Shown: in pieces, positions 1-6,919 of the stretch | Position numbering within the stretch: the stretch's first letter is position 1 | Layout of the letters: each line of letters begins with the position of its first letter | Assembly (NCBI GenBank): GCA_026389955.1 | Contig: JAPLGY010000521.1 | Location: 2,518-10,667 of the forward strand | Direction of reading: 5' to 3' | From: Caldilinea sp. | GTDB lineage: Bacteria; Chloroflexota; Anaerolineae; Caldilineales; Caldilineaceae | Length of the DNA stretch: 8,150 nt | Translations under genes and position numbers: made by a program | Notes under the pieces: model-generated | Databases searched by the model: none | Seen by the model: only the letters and a program-made list of their open reading frames with translations | Told to the model about the DNA's origin: nothing

Positions 1-534
1 TTGATCGAACAAGAGATCCAACATGCCCTGGCAGGCCGCTGCGGGCGCATCGTCGCCAAGATGAATGGGCTGGAAGATTCGACGATCGTACGCAAGCTGT
101 ACGAGGCCAGCCAGGCTGGGGTGATGATCGATCTGATCGTGCGCGGCAACTGTCGGCTCCGCCCTGGGTTGGCTGGGGTCAGCGACAACATTCGTGTGCT
201 CAGCATCATCGGCCGTTATCTGGAACATGCCCGGATCTACTATTTTGCCAATGCAGGCGAGCCGCTCTGTTATATTGGGAGCGCAGACTGGATGCGTCGC
301 AATCTGAGCAGCCGTGTGGAAGCGGCGGCGCTGATCGAAGATCCGCGCCTGCAAGAGTATCTGTCGATGATTTTGCAGAATTCGCTCGACGACCACCGCC
401 ACGGTTGGGAACTCCAACCGGATGGGCGGTATCGACAGCGCCAGCCATCGGTGGGCTGCAATGCTCTGGAAGCAGGCGGTATACAAAACTATTTGATGCA
501 GCATACCCGCATGACCTCGGTGCAGGCCGGGTGA
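1..534 (+). CDS. ppk1: Polyphosphate kinase 1, C-terminal part (5' end outside window)
   Basis: PPK1 reversibly transfers the gamma-phosphate of ATP to a growing inorganic polyphosphate chain. The frame is open at base 1, so the first codon (ttg) is internal. The 177 visible residues match the second phospholipase-D-like C-terminal domain of PPK1. They include [10 protein letters not shown] (17-26), LYEASQAGV (33-41), [14 protein letters not shown] (43-56), [11 protein letters not shown] (72-82), [11 protein letters not shown] (92-102) and a WELQPDGRY tail. His76 in YLEHARIY aligns with the second conserved active-site histidine (His592 of the E. coli enzyme). The family is about 700 residues long, so roughly 500 or more N-terminal residues, including the phosphorylated histidine, lie upstream. 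About 30 residues after the usual WELQPDG end are not conserved family sequence. The next gene follows after 42 bp on the same strand with no terminator visible between them. Family assignment is confident. Confidence 0.95.
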   Translation: MIEQEIQHALAGRCGRIVAKMNGLEDSTIVRKLYEASQAGVMIDLIVRGNCRLRPGLAGVSDNIRVLSIIGRYLEHARIYYFANAGEPLCYIGSADWMRRNLSSRVEAAALIEDPRLQEYLSMILQNSLDDHRHGWELQPDGRYRQRQPSVGCNALEAGGIQNYLMQHTRMTSVQAG

Positions 535-576
535 CCTGCAGCGCCAATTGTTTGTCCAAAGACACCCAGAGGAACG

Positions 577-1080
577 ATGCGACAATTTTTTGACACGCCG
601 ACGATGCTTTTCCGCCACCATTCCTGGGCCAATCTGCGCCTGCTGGCATTTTGTGCCTTTTTGACTCGCGAACAGTGGGCTGTCTCGCTCCTGGGAGGGT
701 ATGGGTCGCTCCAGGAGACCTGGCAGCACATCGTGCTGGCCGAACAGTCTTATTTCTCGCGAATCAGCACTGGCCAGCCTCTGGGTCGCCGCAGCGATGC
801 CCCAGATCTGACCCAGATGGAGATGGCAGAATCGCTGACCCGCACCGGCGCAGGGCTCATCGAATGGGCCAGCCGGGTACAGCCCCACGACAGCGTAGCG
901 ATCGACTGGGATGGCATGGAGCGCAACGTGCCCAAGACCCTTCTGCTCACCCAGGCCATCAACCATGCCACCGAACATCGGGCCCAGATCATGGCTCTTT
1001 TGACCCAGCTGAATCAAGAGCCCCCTGAACTGGACGGCTGGGCATTTTTTGACGAATACAGCGCCCGAGAGGGAGCTTGA
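577..1080 (+). CDS. DinB-like four-helix-bundle protein
   Basis: This 167-residue protein has the length and motif order of the DinB/YfiT-like putative metalloenzyme superfamily, a four-helix bundle that usually binds a divalent metal through three histidines. Visible marks are the first-helix motif HHSWANLRLL (14-23), the second-helix WQHIVLAEQSYF (49-60) and the last-helix INHATEHRAQI (128-138). His51, His130 and His134 would form the metal triad. The C-terminus has the LDGWAFFDEY segment often seen in these proteins. Members include thiol (bacillithiol, mycothiol) S-transferases and many proteins of unknown activity. The substrate cannot be told from sequence, and the historical name does not imply DNA repair. 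The start at 577 has AGAGGAA only 2 bases upstream, which is tight spacing. The in-frame ATG at 604 has no ribosome-binding site, so 577 is preferred. It probably follows ppk1 in one transcript. Confidence 0.85.
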   Translation: MRQFFDTPTMLFRHHSWANLRLLAFCAFLTREQWAVSLLGGYGSLQETWQHIVLAEQSYFSRISTGQPLGRRSDAPDLTQMEMAESLTRTGAGLIEWASRVQPHDSVAIDWDGMERNVPKTLLLTQAINHATEHRAQIMALLTQLNQEPPELDGWAFFDEYSAREGA

Positions 1081-1120
1081 GGCTTGCAGGGGGGGCAGCG
1101 GAGCTCTTGGGCGCGCCCGG

Positions 1121-2692
1121 TCAGGGGCTGGCGGGTGTGTGAGGAAGGGGTACGGTGCGCTGGGTGTGCGCGGCGAGGCCGGCGTGCAGCAGTTCGATCA
1201 GCAAGGGATTTTGGGGGACAGGCAGCGAGCGCATCCACCGTGAAAAGAGCAACGCCTGGTGTGCTGCCCCCGCGTCCCCGTGGATCGCCAGCCACAGAGA
1301 CTGCAACCTCAGGGCTGCCGCCATCCCCTCCAGCAGCTGAGTGTGCTGGGGCAGTGCGTCCAGTTCGTTCAGCAGGGAGTGGACCAGCTCCTGTCGGCGA
1401 TTTTTCCAGACAGCGAACGGGGTGGCGGTTGACCAGGTTTTGGTCGCCCACAGCCTCCAAAATTTCATGGCCGGGTGGGAGACCAGCTGGCTTGCAGCTG
1501 CGGCCAGCTGGTCGAGGTGGGGGGCTTCCAGACCAGAGCCAGCGTCGGTAAAAATGGAGAGGTGTGCTTCTGAAAGCTGACCGGGTCCGAACTGCCAGAC
1601 CAGGTCGTTGTAGAGCTTGTAGTCGCTGGGCAGGTCAACCGCTGCGCGCTGCCAGTGGGCAGAGAGGGCCTGCTGCAGCAGCCAGCGCGCCACAGGCAAG
1701 GGAATCTCGAGCATGGTGGAGGGCTCGGCCTGTGGGCTGCGGATCGTCGTCGCCGCACCGAGCGGTTGTGGGGCTGGCAGCTGACTGGCCTCCAACATTT
1801 CAGCACCGGAACACTGCACGACCCCCTGGGTGGGGTTGAACAGAATGCTGACCAGCACCCCGTTCGACTGGGCGGGTTCGGTGGGGGCCCGGAGCAGCCA
1901 GAGGTTGCAGTAGCCGCTGACATCGGTCAGGCCGAGCAGCGCGCGCCAGCCAATGCTCTCTGGCATGGCGGGGCGCCGACCCATGAACTGCAATTTGCGC
2001 AGGTTCCGCTGGACCTGTTCGACCGCAGCGGGGGCTGCGGTCCAGGCCAGCGCAGACAACGCCTGCAAAGCCGCATCGCTTGTGCTGGCCAGGCTGGTCA
2101 GTCGTTCGATCGCCGCATGGGCGACCTGGGCGCGTCGATCCTGGGCCATCAGGCGTACGATTCCGGTCTGGTCGTCTGGGGGCAAACGGTTCAACAACCC
2201 GAGCACCATTTCGGCGACGTCGCTGCCATGTTCTTGCATTTGCGTCACATATTCCAGATAAACATGGCGGTTGCTCTGTCCATCTGCGATTGCCTCCATC
2301 AGGCTTTGCAGGGCGATGTCGTCGTTGCCAGCCAGATCGCTGGTCAGCGCCGGCGCAACAGAGAGCTTCAGGTAGCGTTCCAACAGCACCACAGCCCCCA
2401 TCCGCTCCAACGCAGTTCGCTTGCGGTCCGCTACGGTCGCCTGAAGCCGTGGCACGATCGTTGCGGGGGGCAGCAGCCGGCACAGCTCTCCCAACCCCCC
2501 GCGCAGCTGGCTGCTGGGGTTGCCCAAATGGCGTTCTACGGCGGCGGCCAGCTGCTCGGGTGAAAACTGACTGACAAGGTCGCTCGCATGGGCGATCAGC
2601 TCAGCCTCAGTTTTTGTGGCGGCCAGCGCTCCGATCGCCTCTGCAAGCCTGCGTCGCTCCTGAAATCCATCCAGAATTCTTCGTTCGCTCAT
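1121..2692 (-). CDS. Large alpha-helical, HEAT-repeat-like protein of unknown function
   Basis: This is a 523-residue protein that I cannot assign to a named family. Residues about 1-230 are almost entirely amphipathic helix pairs rich in Ala, Leu, Gln and Arg, in the style of HEAT/ARM-type solenoids (for example LCRLLPPATIVPRLQATVAD and IERLTSLASTSDAALQALSA). A middle segment (about 240-330) is less helical and contains a possible beta-rich insert (GVLVSILFNPTQGVV). The C-terminal 200 residues are again helical and rich in Trp (KFWRLWATKTW, SLWLAIHGDAG). No signal peptide, membrane segment, catalytic motif or metal-binding cluster is seen, so a cytoplasmic scaffold or protein-binding role is the most that can be inferred. 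The ribosome-binding site is weak (AGAAG two bases before the ATG), so the start is less certain than the frame. It converges on the DinB-like gene, with 40 bp between stops, and is divergent from the TIM-barrel gene. Confidence 0.75.
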   Translation of the reverse strand: MSERRILDGFQERRRLAEAIGALAATKTEAELIAHASDLVSQFSPEQLAAAVERHLGNPSSQLRGGLGELCRLLPPATIVPRLQATVADRKRTALERMGAVVLLERYLKLSVAPALTSDLAGNDDIALQSLMEAIADGQSNRHVYLEYVTQMQEHGSDVAEMVLGLLNRLPPDDQTGIVRLMAQDRRAQVAHAAIERLTSLASTSDAALQALSALAWTAAPAAVEQVQRNLRKLQFMGRRPAMPESIGWRALLGLTDVSGYCNLWLLRAPTEPAQSNGVLVSILFNPTQGVVQCSGAEMLEASQLPAPQPLGAATTIRSPQAEPSTMLEIPLPVARWLLQQALSAHWQRAAVDLPSDYKLYNDLVWQFGPGQLSEAHLSIFTDAGSGLEAPHLDQLAAAASQLVSHPAMKFWRLWATKTWSTATPFAVWKNRRQELVHSLLNELDALPQHTQLLEGMAAALRLQSLWLAIHGDAGAAHQALLFSRWMRSLPVPQNPLLIELLHAGLAAHTQRTVPLPHTPASP

Positions 2693-2736
2693 CTCTTCTG
2701 CCTATTTCTCTCTACGTTCATCCCCAACAGGTCGAA

Positions 2737-2761
2737 CCGCCCAAGGCGCTCAAAAGGGCGG
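2737..2761. repeat. 6-bp GC inverted repeat in divergent intergenic region
   Basis: CCGCCC (2737-2742) and GGGCGG (2756-2761) are perfect complements around a 13-base spacer. They lie in the 152-bp gap between the HEAT-like gene (minus) and the TIM-barrel gene (plus). The element is upstream of the + strand -10 at 2792 and within the probable promoter or leader zone of the minus gene. It may be an operator or a leader hairpin. An arm of only 6 GC pairs can arise by chance in GC-rich DNA. Confidence 0.3.
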
Positions 2762-2788
2762 AAGAATGCCAAAGCTCCCTCTTGTTGA

Positions 2789-2797
2789 TGGTACAAT
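2789..2797 (+). promoter_or_regulatory. Extended -10 promoter for the TIM-barrel gene
   Basis: TGGTACAAT is an extended -10: a TG one base before TACAAT, which matches TATAAT at 5 of 6 positions. No good -35 is seen 16-18 bp upstream, as expected when an extended -10 compensates. Transcription would begin near 2804 and give a leader of about 40 nt before the ATG at 2845. The same nine bases occur in the promoter of the NYN operon on the other strand. Confidence 0.55.
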
Positions 2798-2844
2798 GAG
2801 TGCAGTCAATTTCAACAATTCAACCGAGATGAGGAGAATCACAC

Positions 2845-3651
<807 letters not shown>

Positions 3652-3664
3652 TTCTGCCCTGTGT

Positions 3665-3712
3665 GAGTCGTTCTGGTGCCAATGTGAGGGGCACGGAGGA
3701 CCGGAACGACTC
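3665..3712 (+). promoter_or_regulatory. Long hairpin between TIM-barrel gene and the next gene
   Basis: The arms 3665-3676 (GAGTCGTTCTGG) and 3701-3712 (CCGGAACGACTC) pair over 12 bp with a single U-G wobble. The 24-base loop can itself fold through TGCC (3677-3680) and GGCA (3690-3693). The stem begins 14 bp after the stop of the upstream gene and ends 14 bases before the ribosome-binding site of the next. No run of T follows it on either strand, so it is not a classical intrinsic terminator. It could be an mRNA-stabilising or processing stem, an attenuator, or an operator. Confidence 0.6.
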
Positions 3713-3741
3713 TCCTGTTGTCTGCCAGAGGGGATTGGAAA

Positions 3742-4149
3742 ATGGCACAGAGCGCGATGTTTGCTGGCCTCGTCTTTGACCAGGTCGGCCAGCCGGTGGA
3801 GGTCACGTGGGTAGGCGCCAACGCTTGCTATGTGGTCGACGAAGATGGGTTCAAACGTCATATCGACGCAGCCCGGGTCGACCGCCAGGTGCTGCATTTC
3901 ATCCGCCAGCAGGTCGAGGGCCACCGCGACCTTGCTGTCGGCACGATGCTGGAGGTCCTGGGGCGGGACGACCTTTTCACCAAAGTCGCCCTGGAATCGA
4001 CGATCGACCACATCGAGGAGAACGTGGGTCAATCCATCCCAGAAGAGGCACGCCAATGGCTTGGGATGCTTGGCTTCCGGATCGTGGTAGACGATCAGGG
4101 CACGGTGGTGGACATTCAGATGCCGTCGGCGGCTGTCGGGGAGGAGTGA
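3742..4149 (+). CDS. Conserved-looking small protein of unknown function (135 aa)
   Basis: The 135-residue protein begins with a small beta-rich module (MFAGLVFDQVGQPVEVTWVG, then ACYVVDEDGFKRHI) that resembles a compact barrel or SH3-like fold. A helical part follows, with DRQVLHFIRQQVEGH (about 47-61) and DLFTKVALESTIDHIEEN, and the protein ends with a helix-strand segment, PEEARQWLGMLGFRIVVDDQGTVVDI. I recall similar uncharacterised proteins in Chloroflexota but cannot name a family. There are no catalytic motifs, signal peptide or membrane segments. The ATG at 3742 is chosen because AGAGGGG (3727-3733) sits 8 bases upstream. An in-frame TTG at 3718 is possible but has no such site. It follows the TIM-barrel gene by 90 bp, including the hairpin. 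Its last 34 bp overlap the 3' end of the Nudix gene on the other strand. Confidence 0.75.
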   Translation: MAQSAMFAGLVFDQVGQPVEVTWVGANACYVVDEDGFKRHIDAARVDRQVLHFIRQQVEGHRDLAVGTMLEVLGRDDLFTKVALESTIDHIEENVGQSIPEEARQWLGMLGFRIVVDDQGTVVDIQMPSAAVGEE

Positions 4150-4709
4150 GGCGGCTGTTGCGTGTCGAGTCTCCGGAGGGCCAGCGCAACGGCGGCGGCC
4201 CAGGCCAGGACTTTGAACTCGCCAGCTTGTAAGGCCTCTTCAACAACGCTGCGGGACAGCAGCAGCAGCTCCTGCGCTTCCAGATCGTCTGCATCGATCG
4301 GCTGTTGCCAGCGGGCACCGGTCGCAACAAAGAGATGGGCAGTTCCGGCCCCCCGATTGCCGTCTACCACATAACTGCCCAGGGACTGCCAGTGGTCGGC
4401 CACATAGCCGGTCTCTTCCAGAAGCTCGCGCTGGGCAGCAGCCAAGGGCTCTTCCCCCGCTTCGATGTACCCCCCCGGAATGCTCAGCGTCAGCCCCTCT
4501 ACCGCATATTTGGGCTGCCGAAAACAGATCAGCGAACCCTCGGCCGTCATCGCCACGACATTGATGTAGTCCGGGGTGATCACCCATCCCCAGTCTTCGA
4601 CCACCTTGCCATCTGGAAAAGCGACGCTGTGACATTCGACCGCCAAGAAGCGGCCATCCCCCAGTTTGACCAGCGGACGCCGTTGGAGTGTGCGCAGTGT
4701 CTTCGTCAT
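4116..4709 (-). CDS. Nudix hydrolase (ADP-ribose pyrophosphatase-like)
   Basis: Nudix enzymes hydrolyse nucleoside diphosphates linked to another moiety, such as ADP-ribose, NADH, nucleotide sugars or capped RNA. This 197-residue protein contains a complete Nudix box at residues 80-102: Gly80, Glu86, Arg94-Glu95, Glu98-Glu99 and Gly101, with the correct 5- and 7-residue spacings. The preceding strands (VEDWGWVITPDYINVVAM, ICFRQPKYAVEG, then LSIPGGYIEAGEE) resemble the ADP-ribose pyrophosphatase/NudF group, where a RQ(P/Y)-type strand precedes the box. The true substrate is open. The chosen ATG (4709-4707) overlaps the stop of the upstream NYN gene in the sequence ATGA, which indicates translational coupling. 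A longer in-frame reading beginning at 5012 only covers the upstream gene in another frame and is not credible. The last 34 bp overlap the end of the gene converging from the other strand. Confidence 0.9.
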   Translation of the reverse strand: MTKTLRTLQRRPLVKLGDGRFLAVECHSVAFPDGKVVEDWGWVITPDYINVVAMTAEGSLICFRQPKYAVEGLTLSIPGGYIEAGEEPLAAAQRELLEETGYVADHWQSLGSYVVDGNRGAGTAHLFVATGARWQQPIDADDLEAQELLLLSRSVVEEALQAGEFKVLAWAAAVALALRRLDTQQPPHSSPTAADGI

Positions 4710-6730
4710 TGCATCAACATCTGTTCGAGGGTGTCGGCCACCTGGGCATATGCCGGTGAATCCCCCCGGTTGAGACGAATCTGGTTCGCAACCCGCCGGA
4801 CCAGCCCGGGGTTGACCTCGGCCAGCGAATTGCTCATGGAGTACCAGAGGCTGCACAGCTCCTGCGCGTCGTGGGTGGCTGCCCGCACGGCAATCTCGGC
4901 TGGGGTCGTGGCGCTCAGCGACGGGTTTCCGGCGTTCAACCCCAACTCCCGCCAGGCATTGACCCAGTAGTAGGAAAGCATCGGGTTGATCAGCCCGCGC
5001 ATCCGGCTCCACAATGGGTCATCTTCCTGTACCAGCGAGAAAAAAGCCAGGTAATAGGGGCGGGAGTGGGCGTAGTCCCGGTGAATCTGGGAGAGCTCGC
5101 CCGCCCGCACCGACGCATAAGAGGCCATGTACCAGCGCAGATCTTCCAGCGTCGCCCCCGGCTCGCCCGCTTCGACAGCATCCCATTGGAGCCGGCAAGC
5201 CATCAGGTAGCTCCGTGCCGAAGCTGCAAAATCTTGCGAACGCTGCAACATTGCCGTCTTGGAAAGCGAGCGGGCCTTCTCGATGCCCTGCGGCATATTT
5301 TCAGGGAACTGAATGCTCTCGATGTCGTAGATGATCGGTTGAAGGGCCGGATCTTCGGCAAAAGGGACCGAACTGTGGCCCGGCAACACGTAGCGGCCTT
5401 CCAGCTCAAGCAACAACCCCCGTCGGACCAGGTCGGCCAGCAGGTTGTCGATGTAGTCGGTATGTTCGCCGTCGTTGAGCAAGATCAGGGCCAGCTCGGG
5501 CTTGTCGACCTCCAGCCCGGCGTTGATCACGGCGTAGACAAACCCTGACTCTGCCCGCTGAACAAAGGACGCCTCGCTGTCGATGGCGCTGTCCAGCCAG
5601 ACCGGCACATGCACCGAGGCCACCTGTTCGCGGTAGTCAAAGGCCCGCTGGCGGAACCCCATCTGCCAGATCTGGCGCAGCGTCGTCTTGCTGCGGATCA
5701 ACCCCTGCGTCTCGTAGCGGTCGCACAGCTCGTCCAGCAAGTCGTCGGTGGTGCGTTCGCCGGGCCGTCCGCTCAACTCACGATAGATATCGCGCAGCAC
5801 ATCCCGTCGGGTTGCAAAGTCGACCGAAGTCATCTTGAGCCGGGTAAAGATCTGGTTGTACTGCTGCCGCAGCGAGAATTTGGCAGCTGGCCCCAGTTCA
5901 CTGTTCGCAGCGGTCCCTGCCCCCTCGCTGGGGACAAGCCCCCGGCCGTTCCCGTTGTTGTGCCCCAACGACCAGAGATGGGTCGCCCATTCTGACGAAG
6001 GGGTAAATTCGCGCGGGGCCACATAGATCTGCTGACCTTTGACAAAGAGGGTCAACAGATCGGTGTTGTGCTCCAGCCAGCTCTTGAACTGGCTGTGGCC
6101 GACCGCTGACTCGGTAAATCGACCGTCGAGCAACAACAGGGTCTGTTTCAGTTTGGCTGCCAGCACGGGCAGTTCGTTGCGCTGGCCATGAAGGCGCAGC
6201 GCCTTGAGCAGCAGATCCCGCGCGCCCCCGAGCTCGGCAGCGGAGATCTCCCCCAGGGGGTCGTCGTCTCCCACTTCGCCGAGTGCAGTCTCCAGATAGA
6301 TGAATTCGTCGCAGGCTCGCACCAGAAGCGGATGTGTCACCTCGCGCGGCCCGATCCCCAACGTATACTTGCCATACTCGCGCAGTTTGGCCATCAGCGG
6401 ACCAAAATCGCTGTCGCCTGAGATGATGACAAAGGTGTCCACCTGGGGGTGTTGGATGGCGGTCTCCAGCGCATCGAGCGCCATGCGGATGTCAGCTCGA
6501 TTTTTGCCGGCACGGATGCTGAAAATTTGAATCAGATCCACGGCGTTGTTCATCAGATCTTCGCGATAACGGGCAAAACGGCTCCAGTCCCCGTACGCGC
6601 GCAAAATGGCGATCGCGCCCCGGTGGGCCAGGGACGCCATCAGCGGGGTCAGCTCAAAATCCAGAAATTCCTGCTCTGCCCACAGAGCAATATTTTCAAA
6701 ATCGATAAAAACGGCGATTTGGGCACTCAT
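4706..6730 (-). CDS. NYN-domain (LabA/DUF88-like) RNase with OST-HTH/LOTUS domain
   Basis: This 674-residue multidomain protein starts with a NYN domain, a PIN-like nuclease fold. Visible motifs are VFIDFENI (7-14), with Asp10 and Asn13; the NRADIRMALDAL segment (77-88), with Asp80 and Asp86; and IISGDSDFGPL (102-112), with Asp106 and Asp108; then RACDEFIYLE (138-147). The acidic metal-binding centre appears intact, so endoribonuclease activity is plausible. Residues about 170-240 (LLLKALRLHGQ, AVGHSQFKSWLE, FVKGQQIYVAP) fit an OST-HTH/LOTUS RNA-binding domain. A Gly/Asn/Ser-rich linker (about 243-280) leads to helical sequence and a winged-helix-like stretch (about 410-450: ALILLNDGEHTDYI, LVRRGLLLELEGRYVLPG). 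The final 200 residues are helical and unassigned. The ATG at 6730 has GAGGAG 6 bases upstream. An upstream in-frame ATG at 6826 would start the protein above the probable promoter and is rejected. It is the first gene of a two-gene operon with the Nudix gene. Confidence 0.87.
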   Translation of the reverse strand: MSAQIAVFIDFENIALWAEQEFLDFELTPLMASLAHRGAIAILRAYGDWSRFARYREDLMNNAVDLIQIFSIRAGKNRADIRMALDALETAIQHPQVDTFVIISGDSDFGPLMAKLREYGKYTLGIGPREVTHPLLVRACDEFIYLETALGEVGDDDPLGEISAAELGGARDLLLKALRLHGQRNELPVLAAKLKQTLLLLDGRFTESAVGHSQFKSWLEHNTDLLTLFVKGQQIYVAPREFTPSSEWATHLWSLGHNNGNGRGLVPSEGAGTAANSELGPAAKFSLRQQYNQIFTRLKMTSVDFATRRDVLRDIYRELSGRPGERTTDDLLDELCDRYETQGLIRSKTTLRQIWQMGFRQRAFDYREQVASVHVPVWLDSAIDSEASFVQRAESGFVYAVINAGLEVDKPELALILLNDGEHTDYIDNLLADLVRRGLLLELEGRYVLPGHSSVPFAEDPALQPIIYDIESIQFPENMPQGIEKARSLSKTAMLQRSQDFAASARSYLMACRLQWDAVEAGEPGATLEDLRWYMASYASVRAGELSQIHRDYAHSRPYYLAFFSLVQEDDPLWSRMRGLINPMLSYYWVNAWRELGLNAGNPSLSATTPAEIAVRAATHDAQELCSLWYSMSNSLAEVNPGLVRRVANQIRLNRGDSPAYAQVADTLEQMLMQ

Positions 6731-6742
6731 CAGAGTCTCCTC

Positions 6743-6770
6743 ATGGGAGTGAACACTATTTGACTCCCAT
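6743..6770. promoter_or_regulatory. Inverted-repeat operator candidate in the NYN operon promoter
   Basis: ATGGGAGT (6743-6750) and ACTCCCAT (6763-6770) are perfect 8-bp inverted arms whose centres are 20 bp apart, about two helical turns. On the minus strand the distal arm overlaps the -10, and the proximal arm lies directly next to the ribosome-binding site (6737-6742). If transcription starts near 6762, the first arm is not transcribed. A DNA operator for a dimeric repressor is therefore more likely than an RNA hairpin. The arms do not match CIRCE or HAIR consensus. Confidence 0.5.
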
Positions 6771-6777
6771 TGTACCA
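6769..6777 (-). promoter_or_regulatory. Extended -10 promoter of the NYN-Nudix operon
   Basis: Read on the minus strand these bases are TGGTACAAT, an extended -10 with TACAAT as its core. No convincing -35 is found 16-18 bp upstream (candidate TCAGCG at 6797-6792 is poor). Initiation near 6762 would give a leader of about 30 nt. The site is overlapped by the inverted repeat 6743-6770. Confidence 0.55.
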
Positions 6778-6844
6778 CATCTGTCCTCGCCCGCTGATCG
6801 GCGGTCAATCGACCAGATTCAAACAAATCGCTAATGAAAATTCA

Positions 6845-6873
6845 ATGACACACTGACATAGATTCGCTACAAT
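6845..6873 (+). promoter_or_regulatory. Sigma-70-type promoter of dnaK
   Basis: ATGACA (6845-6850, 5 of 6 matches to TTGACA) and TACAAT (6868-6873, 5 of 6 to TATAAT) are separated by the optimal 17 bp. An A/T-rich stretch (about 6821-6843) precedes the -35 and could act as an UP element. The predicted start is near 6880, giving a leader of about 90 nt. No CIRCE (TTAGCACTC-N9-GAGTGCTAA) or HAIR-like element is seen around it. Confidence 0.65.
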
Positions 6874-6891
6874 AGAAGCATCCGAAAAAGC

Positions 6892-6919
6892 AGGTGCGGG
6901 CGTTGCAGAGGCCGCACCT
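6892..6919 (+). promoter_or_regulatory. 5' UTR hairpin of dnaK
   Basis: AGGTGCGG (6892-6899) and CCGCACCT (6912-6919) form a perfect 8-bp, GC-rich stem with a 12-base loop. The stem starts about 12 nt after the predicted transcription start and ends 37 bases before the ribosome-binding site. No T-run follows, so it is not a terminator. It may stabilise the leader or bind a regulator. It does not cover the Shine-Dalgarno, so a simple RNA thermometer is unlikely. Confidence 0.45.

Noticed and set aside
1109..1118. GGGCGCGCCC palindrome between the convergent DinB-like and HEAT-like genes as a terminator
   Set aside because: It has no loop and no T-run on either strand. It is a simple GC palindrome within 40 bp of GC-rich DNA.
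1655..2563. 302-codon + strand frame inside the HEAT-like gene
   Set aside because: It is Gly/Gln/Arg-rich with no domain and no good ribosome-binding site. The minus-strand frame is longer and has ordered helical composition.
4710..5012. N-terminal extension of the Nudix frame up to 5012
   Set aside because: The extra 101 residues are the NYN gene read in another frame. The ATGA overlap gives a clear start at 4709.
6743..6770. CIRCE or HAIR heat-shock operator reading of the inverted repeat
   Set aside because: The arms ATGGGAGT/ACTCCCAT and the 12-bp spacer match neither TTAGCACTC-N9-GAGTGCTAA nor CTTGAGT-N7-ACTCAAG.
6731..6826. N-terminal extension of the NYN protein to an ATG at 6826
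   Set aside because: It would begin upstream of the predicted promoter. The ATG at 6730 has a strong GAGGAG site and immediately starts the conserved strand of the NYN fold.
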